Both the position numbers and the translations under genes were made by a program. Below are positions 1 through 8,163 of a DNA stretch of 64,000 nucleotides, piece by piece. Below the pieces are notes generated by a model. That model had not been told where the DNA came from. It was given only the letters and a program-made list of their open reading frames with translations, and did no database searches. Source of the stretch: Gammaproteobacteria bacterium (GTDB lineage Bacteria; Pseudomonadota; Gammaproteobacteria; Xanthomonadales; SZUA-36); NCBI GenBank assembly GCA_024279945.1, contig JAJRRA010000076.1:1-64000 (forward strand), written 5' to 3'. How positions within the stretch are numbered: position 1 is the stretch's first letter; each line of letters starts with the position of its first letter.

Positions 1-45
1 TTGTTCATACAACGCATCAAAGCGTTTTTGTTCAGTGGGTTTCAT
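1..45 (-). CDS. N-terminus of a possible tyrosine recombinase (partial, runs off left edge)
   Basis: Read on the minus strand, an ATG at 45 is preceded by AAAGGAG with 8-9 nt spacing (complement of 52-58), and the frame stays open to the window edge, giving MKPTEQKRFDALYEQ. From memory this resembles the start of site-specific integrases that often accompany IS91-like elements, but 15 residues are too few for proof. Its orientation, pointing away from the cassettes on its right, is what an integron integrase would have, although IntI proteins start differently. It could also be an unrelated short gene. Confidence 0.4.
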   Translation of the reverse strand, partial: MKPTEQKRFDALYEQ

Positions 46-132
46 GGGGTAAACTCCTTTGTAACTACCCGACATTGGGTAAACAGGAGCTTAACTGTAG
101 ATGAAGGTTTTATCCTGCCGCGCAGCGGCTTC

Positions 133-212
133 GTTCAACAAGGCGTTCAAGTTCGTTCGCTTCGCTCACCGGCGGACCGCCTTTCAGGCGGCCGCTTAAC
201 TCGGTGTTAGCT
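133..212 (+). repeat. attC-like recombination site 1
   Basis: The site starts with GTTCAAC (fits RYYYAAC) and ends with GTTAGCT at 206-212. Inside, GTTCAAG at 145-151 can pair with CTTAAC at 195-200 (the L boxes, one extra base), and an inner GC-rich hairpin is formed by ACCGCC/GGCGGC. The right half (from GGACCGCC to CTTAACT) closely matches the site at 815-900, which supports common origin. No + strand gene lies before it, so the cassette it belonged to is lost or outside the window. Confidence 0.65.
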
Positions 213-257
213 TCCCTAGTGCTTGCATTAAAGAAAGTGCTACTTTAGTATCACTTT

Positions 258-515
258 ATGAGAACTGAATTAGTGACTACCCTAAAACGAAAGGCAACGG
301 AATTACTCTCCGAGCTATCTCGTGACAAAGAGCCAATTTTAATCACTCAACATGGCCTTCCCTCGGCGTACTTGGTTGATGTAGAAAGCTTTGAGAGCTT
401 AAAGGGAAGAATAAAACTTCTTGAGGGTATAGCTCGTGGCGAACGCGCGGTTGAAGATGGCCGGACTTTATCTCATGAAGAAGCAAAATCGAGAATGTCT
501 CGATGGTTGAAATAG
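258..515 (+). CDS. Phd/YefM-type antitoxin of a toxin-antitoxin cassette
   Basis: 85 aa, the usual length for the Phd/YefM antitoxin family. It would bind and neutralise the downstream ParE-like toxin and repress its own promoter. The N-terminal half has the family pattern: a helix after TTLKRKA, then strands around EPILITQHG and AYLVDVESFE; the C-terminal tail is charged and likely the toxin-binding segment. The start is the ATG right after an AT-rich stretch containing TATCACTTT; no strong Shine-Dalgarno is seen. It overlaps the toxin gene by 13 bp, typical of TA operons, and the pair lies between two attC-like sites, so it is a mobile cassette. Confidence 0.85.
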   Translation: MRTELVTTLKRKATELLSELSRDKEPILITQHGLPSAYLVDVESFESLKGRIKLLEGIARGERAVEDGRTLSHEEAKSRMSRWLK

Positions 516-820
516 TCTGGACCGAACCAGCGCTTTCCGACCTTGATGCGATAGCAGATTTTATTGCCTTAGAGAATCCGGTTACTGCACAGGAATTGGT
601 GCACAGAATTTTTAGACATATTGAACAACTCAAAGATCATCCAAGAAGTGGGTCAAAACCAACTGAGCTTGAAGATTGGAATTATCGTCAAATTGTCGAA
701 CCCCCTTGTCGAGTTTTTTATCGCCACGATGATAGTTACGTCTTCATTTTGCACGTAATGCGAAGTGAACAACGACTCCGTGCCAGCAAACTGAAAAGAG
801 GTGTGAAGCGTGAGAGCTAA
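503..820 (+). CDS. RelE/ParE-family toxin
   Basis: 105 aa protein of the RelE/ParE fold: opening strand VEIVWTEPALSDL, helices over ADFIALENPVTAQELVHRIF, then the R/G loop HPRSGSKP and closing strands RQIVEPPCRVFYR and VFILHVMRSEQRL. ParE relatives poison DNA gyrase while RelE relatives cut mRNA on the ribosome; the sequence alone does not decide, though the RSG and conserved central pattern look ParE-like. Its start lies inside the antitoxin gene. The stop codon (TAA in AGCTAAC) falls within the attC-like site that follows, as is common for integron cassettes. Confidence 0.85.
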   Translation: MVEIVWTEPALSDLDAIADFIALENPVTAQELVHRIFRHIEQLKDHPRSGSKPTELEDWNYRQIVEPPCRVFYRHDDSYVFILHVMRSEQRLRASKLKRGVKRES

Positions 821-900
821 CAAGCGTTAAAGTGCGTTCCGCCAGCAAGCTGGCTTCACCGGACCGCCTTCCCGGCGGCCGCTTAACTTAGGCGTTAGCT
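815..900 (+). repeat. attC-like recombination site 2
   Basis: Best attC in the window: AGCTAAC (815-821) and GTTAGCT (894-900) are perfect complements, and GTTAA (826-830) pairs with TTAAC (883-887) as L boxes. The inner part forms hairpins CCAGC/GCTGG and CCGCC/GGCGG. The site is 86 bp, within the usual range. It closes the first TA cassette and opens the second, and its inner segment from GTTCCGCC to AGCTGGC recurs in the relic at 32.7 kb. Confidence 0.85.
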
Positions 901-966
901 ACGTTTTCAGCACCAAATTGACGTTAAGACGCTATAGCGTTAATATTCCTCTCGGAGGAACAGCCA

Positions 967-1200
967 ATGAATGAACCATCAAAACGATCCACTGTTTATT
1001 TTGAGCCTGAAGTCCATCAGGCGTTGCGACTAAAAGCAGCTTACACACACAGATCAGTATCAGAGCTCGTCAATGAGGCGGTTCGTAATATTTTGTATGA
1101 GGATCAGGAAGATCTTGCTACTTATGCCAATAGAGTGAGCGAATCGACGATGACATATGAAGAATTGCTGAATGATCTGAAGGCGCATGGGAAAATTTGA
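967..1200 (+). CDS. Ribbon-helix-helix antitoxin (CopG/RHH type)
   Basis: 77 aa. The N-terminus RSTVYFEPEVHQALRLKAA followed by RSVSELVNEAVRNIL is a classic ribbon-helix-helix DNA-binding fold, the strand STVYF contacting DNA and the two helices making the dimer. The acidic C-terminal half would wrap the toxin. A strong ribosome site, CTCGGAGGA, lies 7-8 nt before the ATG. It overlaps the RelE toxin by 14 bp. Together they form the second TA cassette, directly after attC site 2. Confidence 0.85.
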   Translation: MNEPSKRSTVYFEPEVHQALRLKAAYTHRSVSELVNEAVRNILYEDQEDLATYANRVSESTMTYEELLNDLKAHGKI

Positions 1201-1450
1201 GCTTATATTCAAGCAATCCGTTGCAAAGGATTTACGGCCCATTCCGAAGAAAGAAGTTGCAAGAATTCTAAAACGTATCCAAGCGTTAAGAATTGTTCCA
1301 CGCCCACCTGGCGTAGAGAAACTTTCTGGCCAAGAGCTATATCGTATCCGACAAGGCGTCTATCGCATTCTTTATGAGATCAAGAATGATGAGTTAATAA
1401 TTATCGTAGTCAAAATAGGTCATCGGCGTGATGTGTACAGAGTCAGCTAA
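1187..1450 (+). CDS. RelE-family toxin
   Basis: 87 aa, normal for RelE/YafQ-type mRNA interferases or ParE relatives. Visible family pattern: FELIFKQSVAKDLRPIP, helix VARILKRIQAL, PPGVEKLSGQELYRIRQGVYRILYEI and the final strand IIIVVKIGHRRDVYR, where the basic residues and the HRR triad sit at the place used by RelE enzymes for catalysis. It starts inside the antitoxin frame. Its stop lies inside the AGCTAAC that begins the next, truncated attC-like site. Confidence 0.9.
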   Translation: MGKFELIFKQSVAKDLRPIPKKEVARILKRIQALRIVPRPPGVEKLSGQELYRIRQGVYRILYEIKNDELIIIVVKIGHRRDVYRVS

Positions 1451-1490
1451 CAAGTCCTAAAATGACAAAAGAAAAGCTAAGCCATACCAG
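1445..1490 (+). repeat. Truncated attC-like site 3 (5' half only)
   Basis: AGCTAACAAG at 1445-1454 repeats the start of site 2 (AGCTAACAAGCG), and TCCTAAAA follows where an L box would be. I find no matching GTTAGCT downstream before the efflux gene at 1605. The array therefore seems to end in a broken site at the join with the RND operon. The exact breakpoint cannot be fixed. Confidence 0.5.
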
Positions 1491-1547
1491 GTGAGACAAG
1501 TGTTACTCGCAATTCATAAAATGGAGCTTAGACATGGTTCTTGAGAC

Positions 1548-1565
1548 TGCAGTGAAAACACTGCA
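1548..1565. promoter_or_regulatory. Palindrome upstream of the efflux genes (possible operator)
   Basis: TGCAGTG, AAAA, CACTGCA: perfect 7-bp arms around a 4-bp centre, 39 bp before the RND start codon. Size and position suit a TetR/AcrR-type repressor site, but no regulator gene is next to it and no clear -35/-10 pair surrounds it. It may also be part of the cassette remains. Confidence 0.35.
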
Positions 1566-1604
1566 TGGACATATATGACATGAAACAGGCTGCCGGTAAT
1601 CATC

Positions 1605-4600
1605 ATGGCTGAATTCTTCGTTCGCCGACCGATCGTCGCGATGGTCATCGCGATTATCATTGTGATCCTTGGCCTGGTGTCAATGCAGTCCCTTCCGATT
1701 GCGCAATACCCGGACATCACGCCGCCGGAAGTGGGTATTACCGAGATTTACACAGGCGCCAACGCGGAAGTGGTCGAGCAGTCGGTTGCCACGCCGCTGG
1801 AGCAAAAGGTCAACGGCGTCGAGAACATGCTGTACATGAAGTCCGTTAACGCCAATGACGGCAGCGTTAATCTGACGGTTTCCTTCGAGGTCGGCTCCGA
1901 CCTGGACATGTCCAATGTACTGGTGCAAAACCGGGTTTCAGAGGCCCAGGCGAGTATTCCGGAGGAAGTCAAACGCCTGGGTATCACGGTCAAGAAAAAG
2001 CTGTCTTTCCCACTGATGCTGGTCACGCTTTATTCGCCCAACGGCACTTATGACCAGAATTTCCAGAGCAACTATCTGACCATCAATATCCTCGATTCAA
2101 TCGCCCGCATCAAGGGCGTGGGCCAGGCCAGCGTGCTGGGCGGCAGCGAGTATGCGATGCGGGTGTGGGTCAAGCCAGATCAACTGGCCAAGCTGGGTCT
2201 GACGGTACCGGACATTACCCGCGCCATCCAGGAGCAGAATGTCATTGCACCGGCTGGTCAGATTGGCGGGCCGCCTGCGGTGCCGGGCACCATGTTCACC
2301 TACCAGGTGCGCACCCAGGGGCGCCTCTCGACCGCGGAAGAATTCGGCAAGGTGATTGTACGTTCCAACCCGGACGGTTCCCAGGTGCGTATCAAGGATG
2401 TAGCCCGAGTCGAACTGGGTACGCAGAATTACAATGCCATCAGCCGGCTCAACGGAGGCCCGGCTTCCATCCTGGCAATCTATCAATTGCCGGGCGCTAA
2501 TGGCCTGAAGCTGGCTGAAGAAATTGTAGCGGTGATGGATGGGATGTCGGCTGATTTTCCAGATGATATTGAATACATGGTGTCGTTGGATACGACCCTG
2601 GCGATCACCGAGGGTATCAAGGAAATCGTCATTACCCTGTTCGAGGCGATGGCGCTGGTGATCCTGGTGGTATTCCTTTTTCTGCAGAATGTGCGAGCCA
2701 CGCTGATTCCTTCTCTGGCAGTGCCGGTTTCACTGATCGGAACTTTTGCGGTGTTTCCTCTGTTCGGTTTTTCCATCAACACGCTTTCACTGCTGGGGCT
2801 GGTGCTGGCCATCGGTATTGTGGTGGACGATGCCATTGTCGTGGTTGAGGCGGTTACCAAAAAAATGGAAGAGGGCCTGAAGCCCAAAGCGGCAACCATC
2901 GCGGCCATGAAAGAAGTCTCCGGGCCCATTGTGGCAACGTCCCTGTCACTGATGGCGGTGTTTGTGCCGGTTGCCGCCATGGGTGGCATTACCGGAAGGC
3001 TTTACCAGCAGTTTGCGATTACGATTGCGATTTCAGTGGCGATCTCCTCCATTAACGCGCTGACGCTGAGCCCGGCCCTGAGCGCTATGCTGTTGCGGCC
3101 ACCGTCAGAGCAAAAGAAAAGTCGCTTGCAGCCGTTTTTCGACCGGTTCAACGAAGCTTTCAGCCGGTTAACCGGCGCTTACATGAAAATTGCCGCCCTG
3201 TTCTCGCGCAGGTTGATCCTTAGTATTGCTGCGCTGCTGGTCATGACCGTTGCCATGACCGGTTTGTTCGGCCTGGTGCCCGGTGGTTTTGTGCCGGAGG
3301 AAGACCAGGGATATTTCCTGGTCAATGTCCAGTTACCGGATGCGGCTTCACTGGAACGCACGGACCGGGTGACCCGCAAGGTGGAAGAATTACTTATTAA
3401 TACGCCCGGTGTTGGTTCGGTAACGGCCGTGGGTGGTTACAGCCTGTTGACCTCATCGCTGTCACCCAACAACGCCTTCCTTTTTGTTTCGCTGAAACAC
3501 TGGAGCGAGCGCGACAGCGATGATTTGCATGTCAGTTCGATCATCCGACGGGTCAATCGGGAACTGGCCCTGGGGATACCTGAGGCAGTCGCTTTTGCCT
3601 TTGGGCCGCCGGCTATTCCTGGCCTGGGTACGGGCTCAGGCTTCAGCATGATGTTGCAGGACCGGGGTGGCAACACACCGGAGTACCTGGCCCGTCAGGC
3701 CGAAGCATTTATGCAGGCGGCGAAGGAACGCCCCGAGATCGGTAACGTGATCTCAACCTTCCGTGCAAACGTCCCGCAGATTTTTGCGCAAGTGAATAAT
3801 GATCTGGTATTGAAAATGGGTGTTTCCCCGGCCGATGTGAATACCACTCTTGGTTCGTTCCTGGGCGGCGCCTACGTCAACGATTTCAACCGTTTTGGCA
3901 GGCTGTTCAAGGTTTATGTACAGGCCGAACCGGAGTACCGCGCCAATGCATCGGACATTCGCTTTTTCTTCGTCAGGAGCAGGGAAGGACAGATTGTACC
4001 GCTGTCAGCCCTGATCACCACGACTCCCACCCACGGTCCCGAATACACCAACCGTTTTAACCTTTATCGCGCAGCCGAATTGACCGGTGGCCCGGCACCG
4101 GGTTACAGCTCGACCCAGGCGCTGGATGCGCTGGAAGCCGTAGCCGCCCGTGTCTTACCCACCGATATGAGCTATGCCTGGAATGCGATGAGCTTCCAGG
4201 AACGAGCAGCGGCCGGTTCCGGCGCCCTGGTATTCGGCCTGGCGCTGTTGTTTGTATTTCTGATCCTGGCAGCACAATACGAGAGCTGGTCCTTGCCAAT
4301 GGGCGTACTGCTGGGAACTCCAATCGCCATCTTCGGGGCTATGCTTGGCCTGTGGCTGGCCGGACTTTTTCTGCCCGGTTATCAGAACAATGTTTTTGCC
4401 CAGATCGGCCTGGTCATGCTGATCGGCATGGCGGCTAAAAATGCCATCCTGATTGTCGAATTCGCCAAACTGAAAACCGATGAAGGAATGACAGCGCTGG
4501 ATGCCGCCCTGGCGGCGGCCCGCGATCGCTTCCGGCCCATCCTGATGACGGCGTTCTCTTTCGTGCTGGGTGTCATGCCCCTGCTGGTCGCCACGGGCGC

Positions 4601-4787
4601 CGGAGCTGAGGCCCGCAAAGTCATGGGTATGACGGTGTTTTCCGGCATGCTGGTCGCTACCGTGATCGGTGTATTGATCATTCCCGCTCTGTACGTGATG
4701 GTCAGCGGCGGCAGAGGAACCCCGCCGGAAACCGACGCACCGACTGATGAAAAAGTTCAGGAGAATGTTGGGGAGCAGAGACCATGA
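1605..4787 (+). CDS. RND multidrug efflux transporter, HAE1 family (AcrB/MexB-like)
   Basis: 1060 aa inner-membrane proton antiporter that captures hydrophobic compounds in the periplasm and passes them to an outer-membrane channel. The N-terminus AEFFVRRPIVAMVIAI is typical; twelve membrane segments and two large periplasmic loops are evident. The proton relay is intact: D408 and D409 in GIVVDDAIVVVE and K945 in GMAAKNAILIVEF. Its stop overlaps the ATG of the OprM-like gene by 4 bp. The adaptor (HlyD/AcrA-type) gene that normally precedes such transporters is missing; upstream are TA cassettes instead. Either an adaptor is supplied from elsewhere or the operon was cut when the cassettes arrived. 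The start codon has only a weak ribosome site. Confidence 0.95.
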   Translation: MAEFFVRRPIVAMVIAIIIVILGLVSMQSLPIAQYPDITPPEVGITEIYTGANAEVVEQSVATPLEQKVNGVENMLYMKSVNANDGSVNLTVSFEVGSDLDMSNVLVQNRVSEAQASIPEEVKRLGITVKKKLSFPLMLVTLYSPNGTYDQNFQSNYLTINILDSIARIKGVGQASVLGGSEYAMRVWVKPDQLAKLGLTVPDITRAIQEQNVIAPAGQIGGPPAVPGTMFTYQVRTQGRLSTAEEFGKVIVRSNPDGSQVRIKDVARVELGTQNYNAISRLNGGPASILAIYQLPGANGLKLAEEIVAVMDGMSADFPDDIEYMVSLDTTLAITEGIKEIVITLFEAMALVILVVFLFLQNVRATLIPSLAVPVSLIGTFAVFPLFGFSINTLSLLGLVLAIGIVVDDAIVVVEAVTKKMEEGLKPKAATIAAMKEVSGPIVATSLSLMAVFVPVAAMGGITGRLYQQFAITIAISVAISSINALTLSPALSAMLLRPPSEQKKSRLQPFFDRFNEAFSRLTGAYMKIAALFSRRLILSIAALLVMTVAMTGLFGLVPGGFVPEEDQGYFLVNVQLPDAASLERTDRVTRKVEELLINTPGVGSVTAVGGYSLLTSSLSPNNAFLFVSLKHWSERDSDDLHVSSIIRRVNRELALGIPEAVAFAFGPPAIPGLGTGSGFSMMLQDRGGNTPEYLARQAEAFMQAAKERPEIGNVISTFRANVPQIFAQVNNDLVLKMGVSPADVNTTLGSFLGGAYVNDFNRFGRLFKVYVQAEPEYRANASDIRFFFVRSREGQIVPLSALITTTPTHGPEYTNRFNLYRAAELTGGPAPGYSSTQALDALEAVAARVLPTDMSYAWNAMSFQERAAAGSGALVFGLALLFVFLILAAQYESWSLPMGVLLGTPIAIFGAMLGLWLAGLFLPGYQNNVFAQIGLVMLIGMAAKNAILIVEFAKLKTDEGMTALDAALAAARDRFRPILMTAFSFVLGVMPLLVATGAGAEARKVMGMTVFSGMLVATVIGVLIIPALYVMVSGGRGTPPETDAPTDEKVQENVGEQRP

Positions 4788-6202
4788 AACGGTTCTTCTC
4801 CCACAGTGTGACTTTTTCAATGGTGCTGATGCTGTCTGCCTGCGCGATGGGGCCGGATTACGAAAGACCGGAAGTGCCGGTTCCGGAAGCCTATCTGGAA
4901 CCCGCCATTCCAGGTGCTTCCATCGCCAATCTCGAGTGGTGGGAACTATTCCAGGACGAAGAACTCACCCGCCTGATCAAGCTGGCCTTGATTAATAACA
5001 AGGAAGTTGCGATTGCGATGGCACGGATTGAGGAAGCCCGGGCAGCGCTGGGTTTTGTGCGTGCTGACCAGTTCCCGAATCTCGATGGTGCGGCCGGAGC
5101 GACACGAGGTAATCTGATCCCCGGCGCAGGCCGGCCCGGCAGCATCAACGAAACCTTCGTGTTGGCCGGTAATCTCAGTTTCGAACTGGATCTGTGGGGT
5201 AAGTTACGTCGTTCCACCGAAGCGGCCCGGGCCGAACTGCTCGCGACCGTGGAGGCGCGCAATGTTGTCACCATCACGCTCATTGCCGATGTGGCCAGTG
5301 TCTACCTGTTGATACTGGATCTTGATGAACGAGTCCGTATCGCACGAAGAACCATCCAGACCCGGCAGGATTCCCTGGACATCATCCAGGCGCGGTTCGA
5401 CAAGGGAACCGTTGCGCTGATCGATGTGAACCAGGCGGAGATCGAACTGGCTGATGCAGTTGCCCAACTGGCGTCGCTTGAGCGCGAAAAACAGCGGGCC
5501 GAGAATCTGCTCAGCGTGTTGCTGGGACAAAATCCCGGATCAATAGTGAATATGCGGCTAAAAAATGAAGAACGGTTTCTACAGGACATTCCTGCGGGGC
5601 TTCCGTCTGAACTGTTGGAGAGGCGTCCGGATATTCGGCAGGCTTCACAGCTACTGGCTGCCCAGACCGCACGTATCGGTGTGGCTGAGGCTCTGCGTTT
5701 TCCTTCCCTGAGCCTGACCGGAACATTGGGCCTGGCCAGCACGGAATTGGATAACTTTTTCTCCTCTGACAACCAGGCCTGGGGTTTAAGCGCCAATCTG
5801 CTGGGGCCGGTATTCGATGCCGGGCGCAGCAAGTCACGGGTGGAAGCAGAACGGGCGCGAACGGTGCAATTATTGAAAAATTACGAACTCACCGTGTTGC
5901 GTGCTTTCCAGGAAGTCGAGGATTCACTGATTGACGTCAGCACCTATCGTGACGAGGCCCTGGCACGCCAGCGCCAGGTTGCCGCAGCCCGCAGCGCTTC
6001 AAAACTGTCCTTGGCCCGCTACAACGGAGGTGTAACCTCTTATCTGGAGGTATTGGAATCTGATCGTTCCCTGTTCCGCGCTGAATTGCTGGCTTCATCA
6101 ACCAGCAGACAGCAACTGGTTTCCATCATTAACCTGTATAAAGCACTGGGCGGTGGCTGGCTGGCTGAGGAGGGAGCCACAGCGGCACAGGCAAAGGAAT
6201 AA
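4784..6202 (+). CDS. Outer-membrane efflux lipoprotein (OprM/NodT family)
   Basis: 472 aa channel-tunnel subunit that would form the trimeric outer-membrane exit of the RND pump. It begins with a lipoprotein signal peptide ending in LSAC (cysteine 20), followed by AMGPDYERPEVPVP, the usual start of NodT-type factors. Two OEP repeats follow, each rich in long helices (for example LARRTIQTRQDSLDIIQARF and LERREQRAENLL-like stretches), plus the ERRPDIRQASQLLAAQTARIG motif. Translationally coupled to the transporter by an ATGA overlap. Confidence 0.95.
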   Translation: MKRFFSHSVTFSMVLMLSACAMGPDYERPEVPVPEAYLEPAIPGASIANLEWWELFQDEELTRLIKLALINNKEVAIAMARIEEARAALGFVRADQFPNLDGAAGATRGNLIPGAGRPGSINETFVLAGNLSFELDLWGKLRRSTEAARAELLATVEARNVVTITLIADVASVYLLILDLDERVRIARRTIQTRQDSLDIIQARFDKGTVALIDVNQAEIELADAVAQLASLEREKQRAENLLSVLLGQNPGSIVNMRLKNEERFLQDIPAGLPSELLERRPDIRQASQLLAAQTARIGVAEALRFPSLSLTGTLGLASTELDNFFSSDNQAWGLSANLLGPVFDAGRSKSRVEAERARTVQLLKNYELTVLRAFQEVEDSLIDVSTYRDEALARQRQVAAARSASKLSLARYNGGVTSYLEVLESDRSLFRAELLASSTSRQQLVSIINLYKALGGGWLAEEGATAAQAKE

Positions 6203-6232
6203 ATTATGGCCCGTTCTGGTGAAATATGCCTC

Positions 6233-7123
6233 TCAGAGGCCCCGCATCCACTCCTGACGCAAAGGAACCGTGTCCGGGCGGTTCAGTGCCGCTCTCACAG
6301 TCTCCAGCAGGCGGGGCTTGTCTTTGTTCAGTGTTCCCTTGAGGATCAGGTAATTGGAAGCATGGTCGCTACGGAAAATAGTATTTTCAAGTTCCAGCGT
6401 GTCCAATAGCCAGTACATTTCCTGGAACAGACCATTCTTGTCCAGCGGCTCAAACTCTCCCCGGAAACCCTGCTGATAGCGCTCCATTCCCCCGGGGAAA
6501 CTGACAACCAGAGTAGACAGGTATTCCGGTTGTGCCTGGTTCATCAGGCGAGCCGAGTTAACGGCGTGTTGCTTGCTGTAGCGCTTACCGCCCATGCCGT
6601 TGAGGATCATCACGGAACTCTTTGCGCCGGCTGCCTTGATCTTTTCCAGGGCGGCCAGTGAGGAATCAAAGTTTTCACCTTTGTTTACCCGTTTCAGCAC
6701 CAGATTATCCCCGGACTCGCAACCCACATAGAATAGCGTGAGGCCCAATTCATTCAGTTTGGCCAGTTCCGCAGTTGTGATGTTTTTAAGATTGCGGGGC
6801 AGACAATAGGAAGAGACGCGCTGCACCCCGGGAAGGTAACGGTTGATTGCCTCCATAATCAGTCTCAGCCGGCGGAACGACAGCGTCATGGCATCGCCAT
6901 CCGCCAGGAAGATACGGCGAATGTGAACCCCTGTTTTCGCCACAGAAGCCAGTTCCCGCTGGATTTCTTCAAGGGATTTGAAGCGAAATAATTTCTGAGG
7001 CTGGGTATACATATCGCAGAAGGTGCAGTTGTTCCAGGAACAACCGATGGTAATCTGCAGGATCAGGCTGCGGGCTTCTGATGGAGGCCGGAACACGGGT
7101 TCGACGTAGGGAAGCTGGATCAT
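6233..7123 (-). CDS. Radical SAM protein (COG1032-like)
   Basis: 296 aa. The cluster motif GCSWNNCTFCDMY gives three cysteines spaced x4 and x2, a spacing seen in a subset of radical SAM proteins, and it would hold a [4Fe-4S] cluster that cleaves S-adenosylmethionine. A GGE-like SAM-binding element is suggested by FLADGDAMTL, and the VGCESGD and VMILNGMGG stretches are family features. Substrate unknown. It lies convergent to the efflux operon with 30 bp between the stops and stands alone. Confidence 0.85.
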   Translation of the reverse strand: MIQLPYVEPVFRPPSEARSLILQITIGCSWNNCTFCDMYTQPQKLFRFKSLEEIQRELASVAKTGVHIRRIFLADGDAMTLSFRRLRLIMEAINRYLPGVQRVSSYCLPRNLKNITTAELAKLNELGLTLFYVGCESGDNLVLKRVNKGENFDSSLAALEKIKAAGAKSSVMILNGMGGKRYSKQHAVNSARLMNQAQPEYLSTLVVSFPGGMERYQQGFRGEFEPLDKNGLFQEMYWLLDTLELENTIFRSDHASNYLILKGTLNKDKPRLLETVRAALNRPDTVPLRQEWMRGL

Positions 7124-7296
7124 TATCGAAAGATGTGGCCGGCAGAGCCGCTTTTAAACGCCCCAGCGGCCTGCTGTGCGCACTCCCGCAGAGTGGCCGA
7201 ACCCCCTGCAAATCGTGCGGTCACAATAAGAACCGGGGTATCATGTTACATTCGACGGGCCCGGGGACCGGTCATCACAAAGATGAAGGAGGTACT

Positions 7297-8148
7297 ATGA
7301 AAAACTGGCTCATTGGTTTACTGCTGATCGTATTGGCGGGCGCTGCGGATTACTATGTGACGATTTACCGGCCTTCCACCGAGGTGCCACCGCCTCCACC
7401 GCTTCCGATAACGATTGTTGAACAGACGCCGCCCGAGCCGGAAGCAATTCCCGACGAATCGGCCCCAGAGCCTTTCGAGCTGGAACCTGAACTTGAAATA
7501 GTGGATGAAGTACATGCGTTACCGCCACTGGCCGAGAGCGATGATTTGGTCCTGGCATCTCTCTCCGGTCTCACCGGTGAAGCTTCGGTGACCCGCTTTC
7601 TGGTCAAGGACAATGTGGTCTCCCGCTTTGTTGCATCGGTCGACGCACTGACCAGTCGCCAGGTACCCGGCCACATCATGGTTGTCAGGGCCCTGGAAGG
7701 TGATTTTGTTGCAAGCGCCAATGAAGAGCCCGACATCGTGATCCGGAATGCCGAAGGTGATCCGATACCCCAGTATGTTTTGAATCCGGCGAACTACAAG
7801 CGCTATGAACCGCAGGTAGAGATGTTCGAGGCGCTGGATACGCAGGAACTGATCGGCCTGTACCGGAACTTTGACTCCCTCAGCCAGCAGGCTTATTCCC
7901 AGCTTGGCTATGCAAATGATGACTTTGACGCCAGGCTGATTGAAGTGATTGACAGTCTCCTGTCGACTCCTGAAATAAGCGAACCGCTACAACTGATCAA
8001 ACCAGAGGCATATTACCTGTATGCTGATCCGGATCTGGAAGCACTGTCTGCCGGGCAAAAAATTCTGTTGCGCATGGGCCCGGCAAATGCGCAGCGGGTC
8101 AAGGAAAAATTACGTGAAATTCGTGCTGCATTGACAACTGAAGGCTAA
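7297..8148 (+). CDS. DUF3014 membrane-anchored protein
   Basis: 283 aa. I chose the ATG at 7297 because AGGAGGT sits 6-7 nt before it and the protein then starts with one membrane helix, NWLIGLLLIVLAGAADYYV. A proline-rich linker (PPPPPLP, then many P/E residues, about 25-75) leads to a periplasmic domain. The closing segment SAGQKILLRMGPANAQRVK with LREIR is characteristic of DUF3014. Function is unknown. An open frame extends upstream to 7081 but carries no ribosome site. The trxC gene follows after 15 bp, so they may be co-transcribed. Confidence 0.85.
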   Translation: MKNWLIGLLLIVLAGAADYYVTIYRPSTEVPPPPPLPITIVEQTPPEPEAIPDESAPEPFELEPELEIVDEVHALPPLAESDDLVLASLSGLTGEASVTRFLVKDNVVSRFVASVDALTSRQVPGHIMVVRALEGDFVASANEEPDIVIRNAEGDPIPQYVLNPANYKRYEPQVEMFEALDTQELIGLYRNFDSLSQQAYSQLGYANDDFDARLIEVIDSLLSTPEISEPLQLIKPEAYYLYADPDLEALSAGQKILLRMGPANAQRVKEKLREIRAALTTEG

Positions 8149-8163
8149 GGGAAATACGCGACT

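Noticed and set aside
2165-2500. Long alternative frames inside the RND, OMF, Mo-enzyme and dehydrogenase genes (for example 2165-2500, 4155-4820, 43414-44394)
   Set aside because: They lie wholly within strongly supported genes in GC-rich sequence, have low-complexity or repetitive composition, and no ribosome sites or family features.
7081-7296. Upstream extension of the DUF3014 frame
   Set aside because: No ribosome site, and it would bury the membrane anchor; the ATG at 7297 has AGGAGG.
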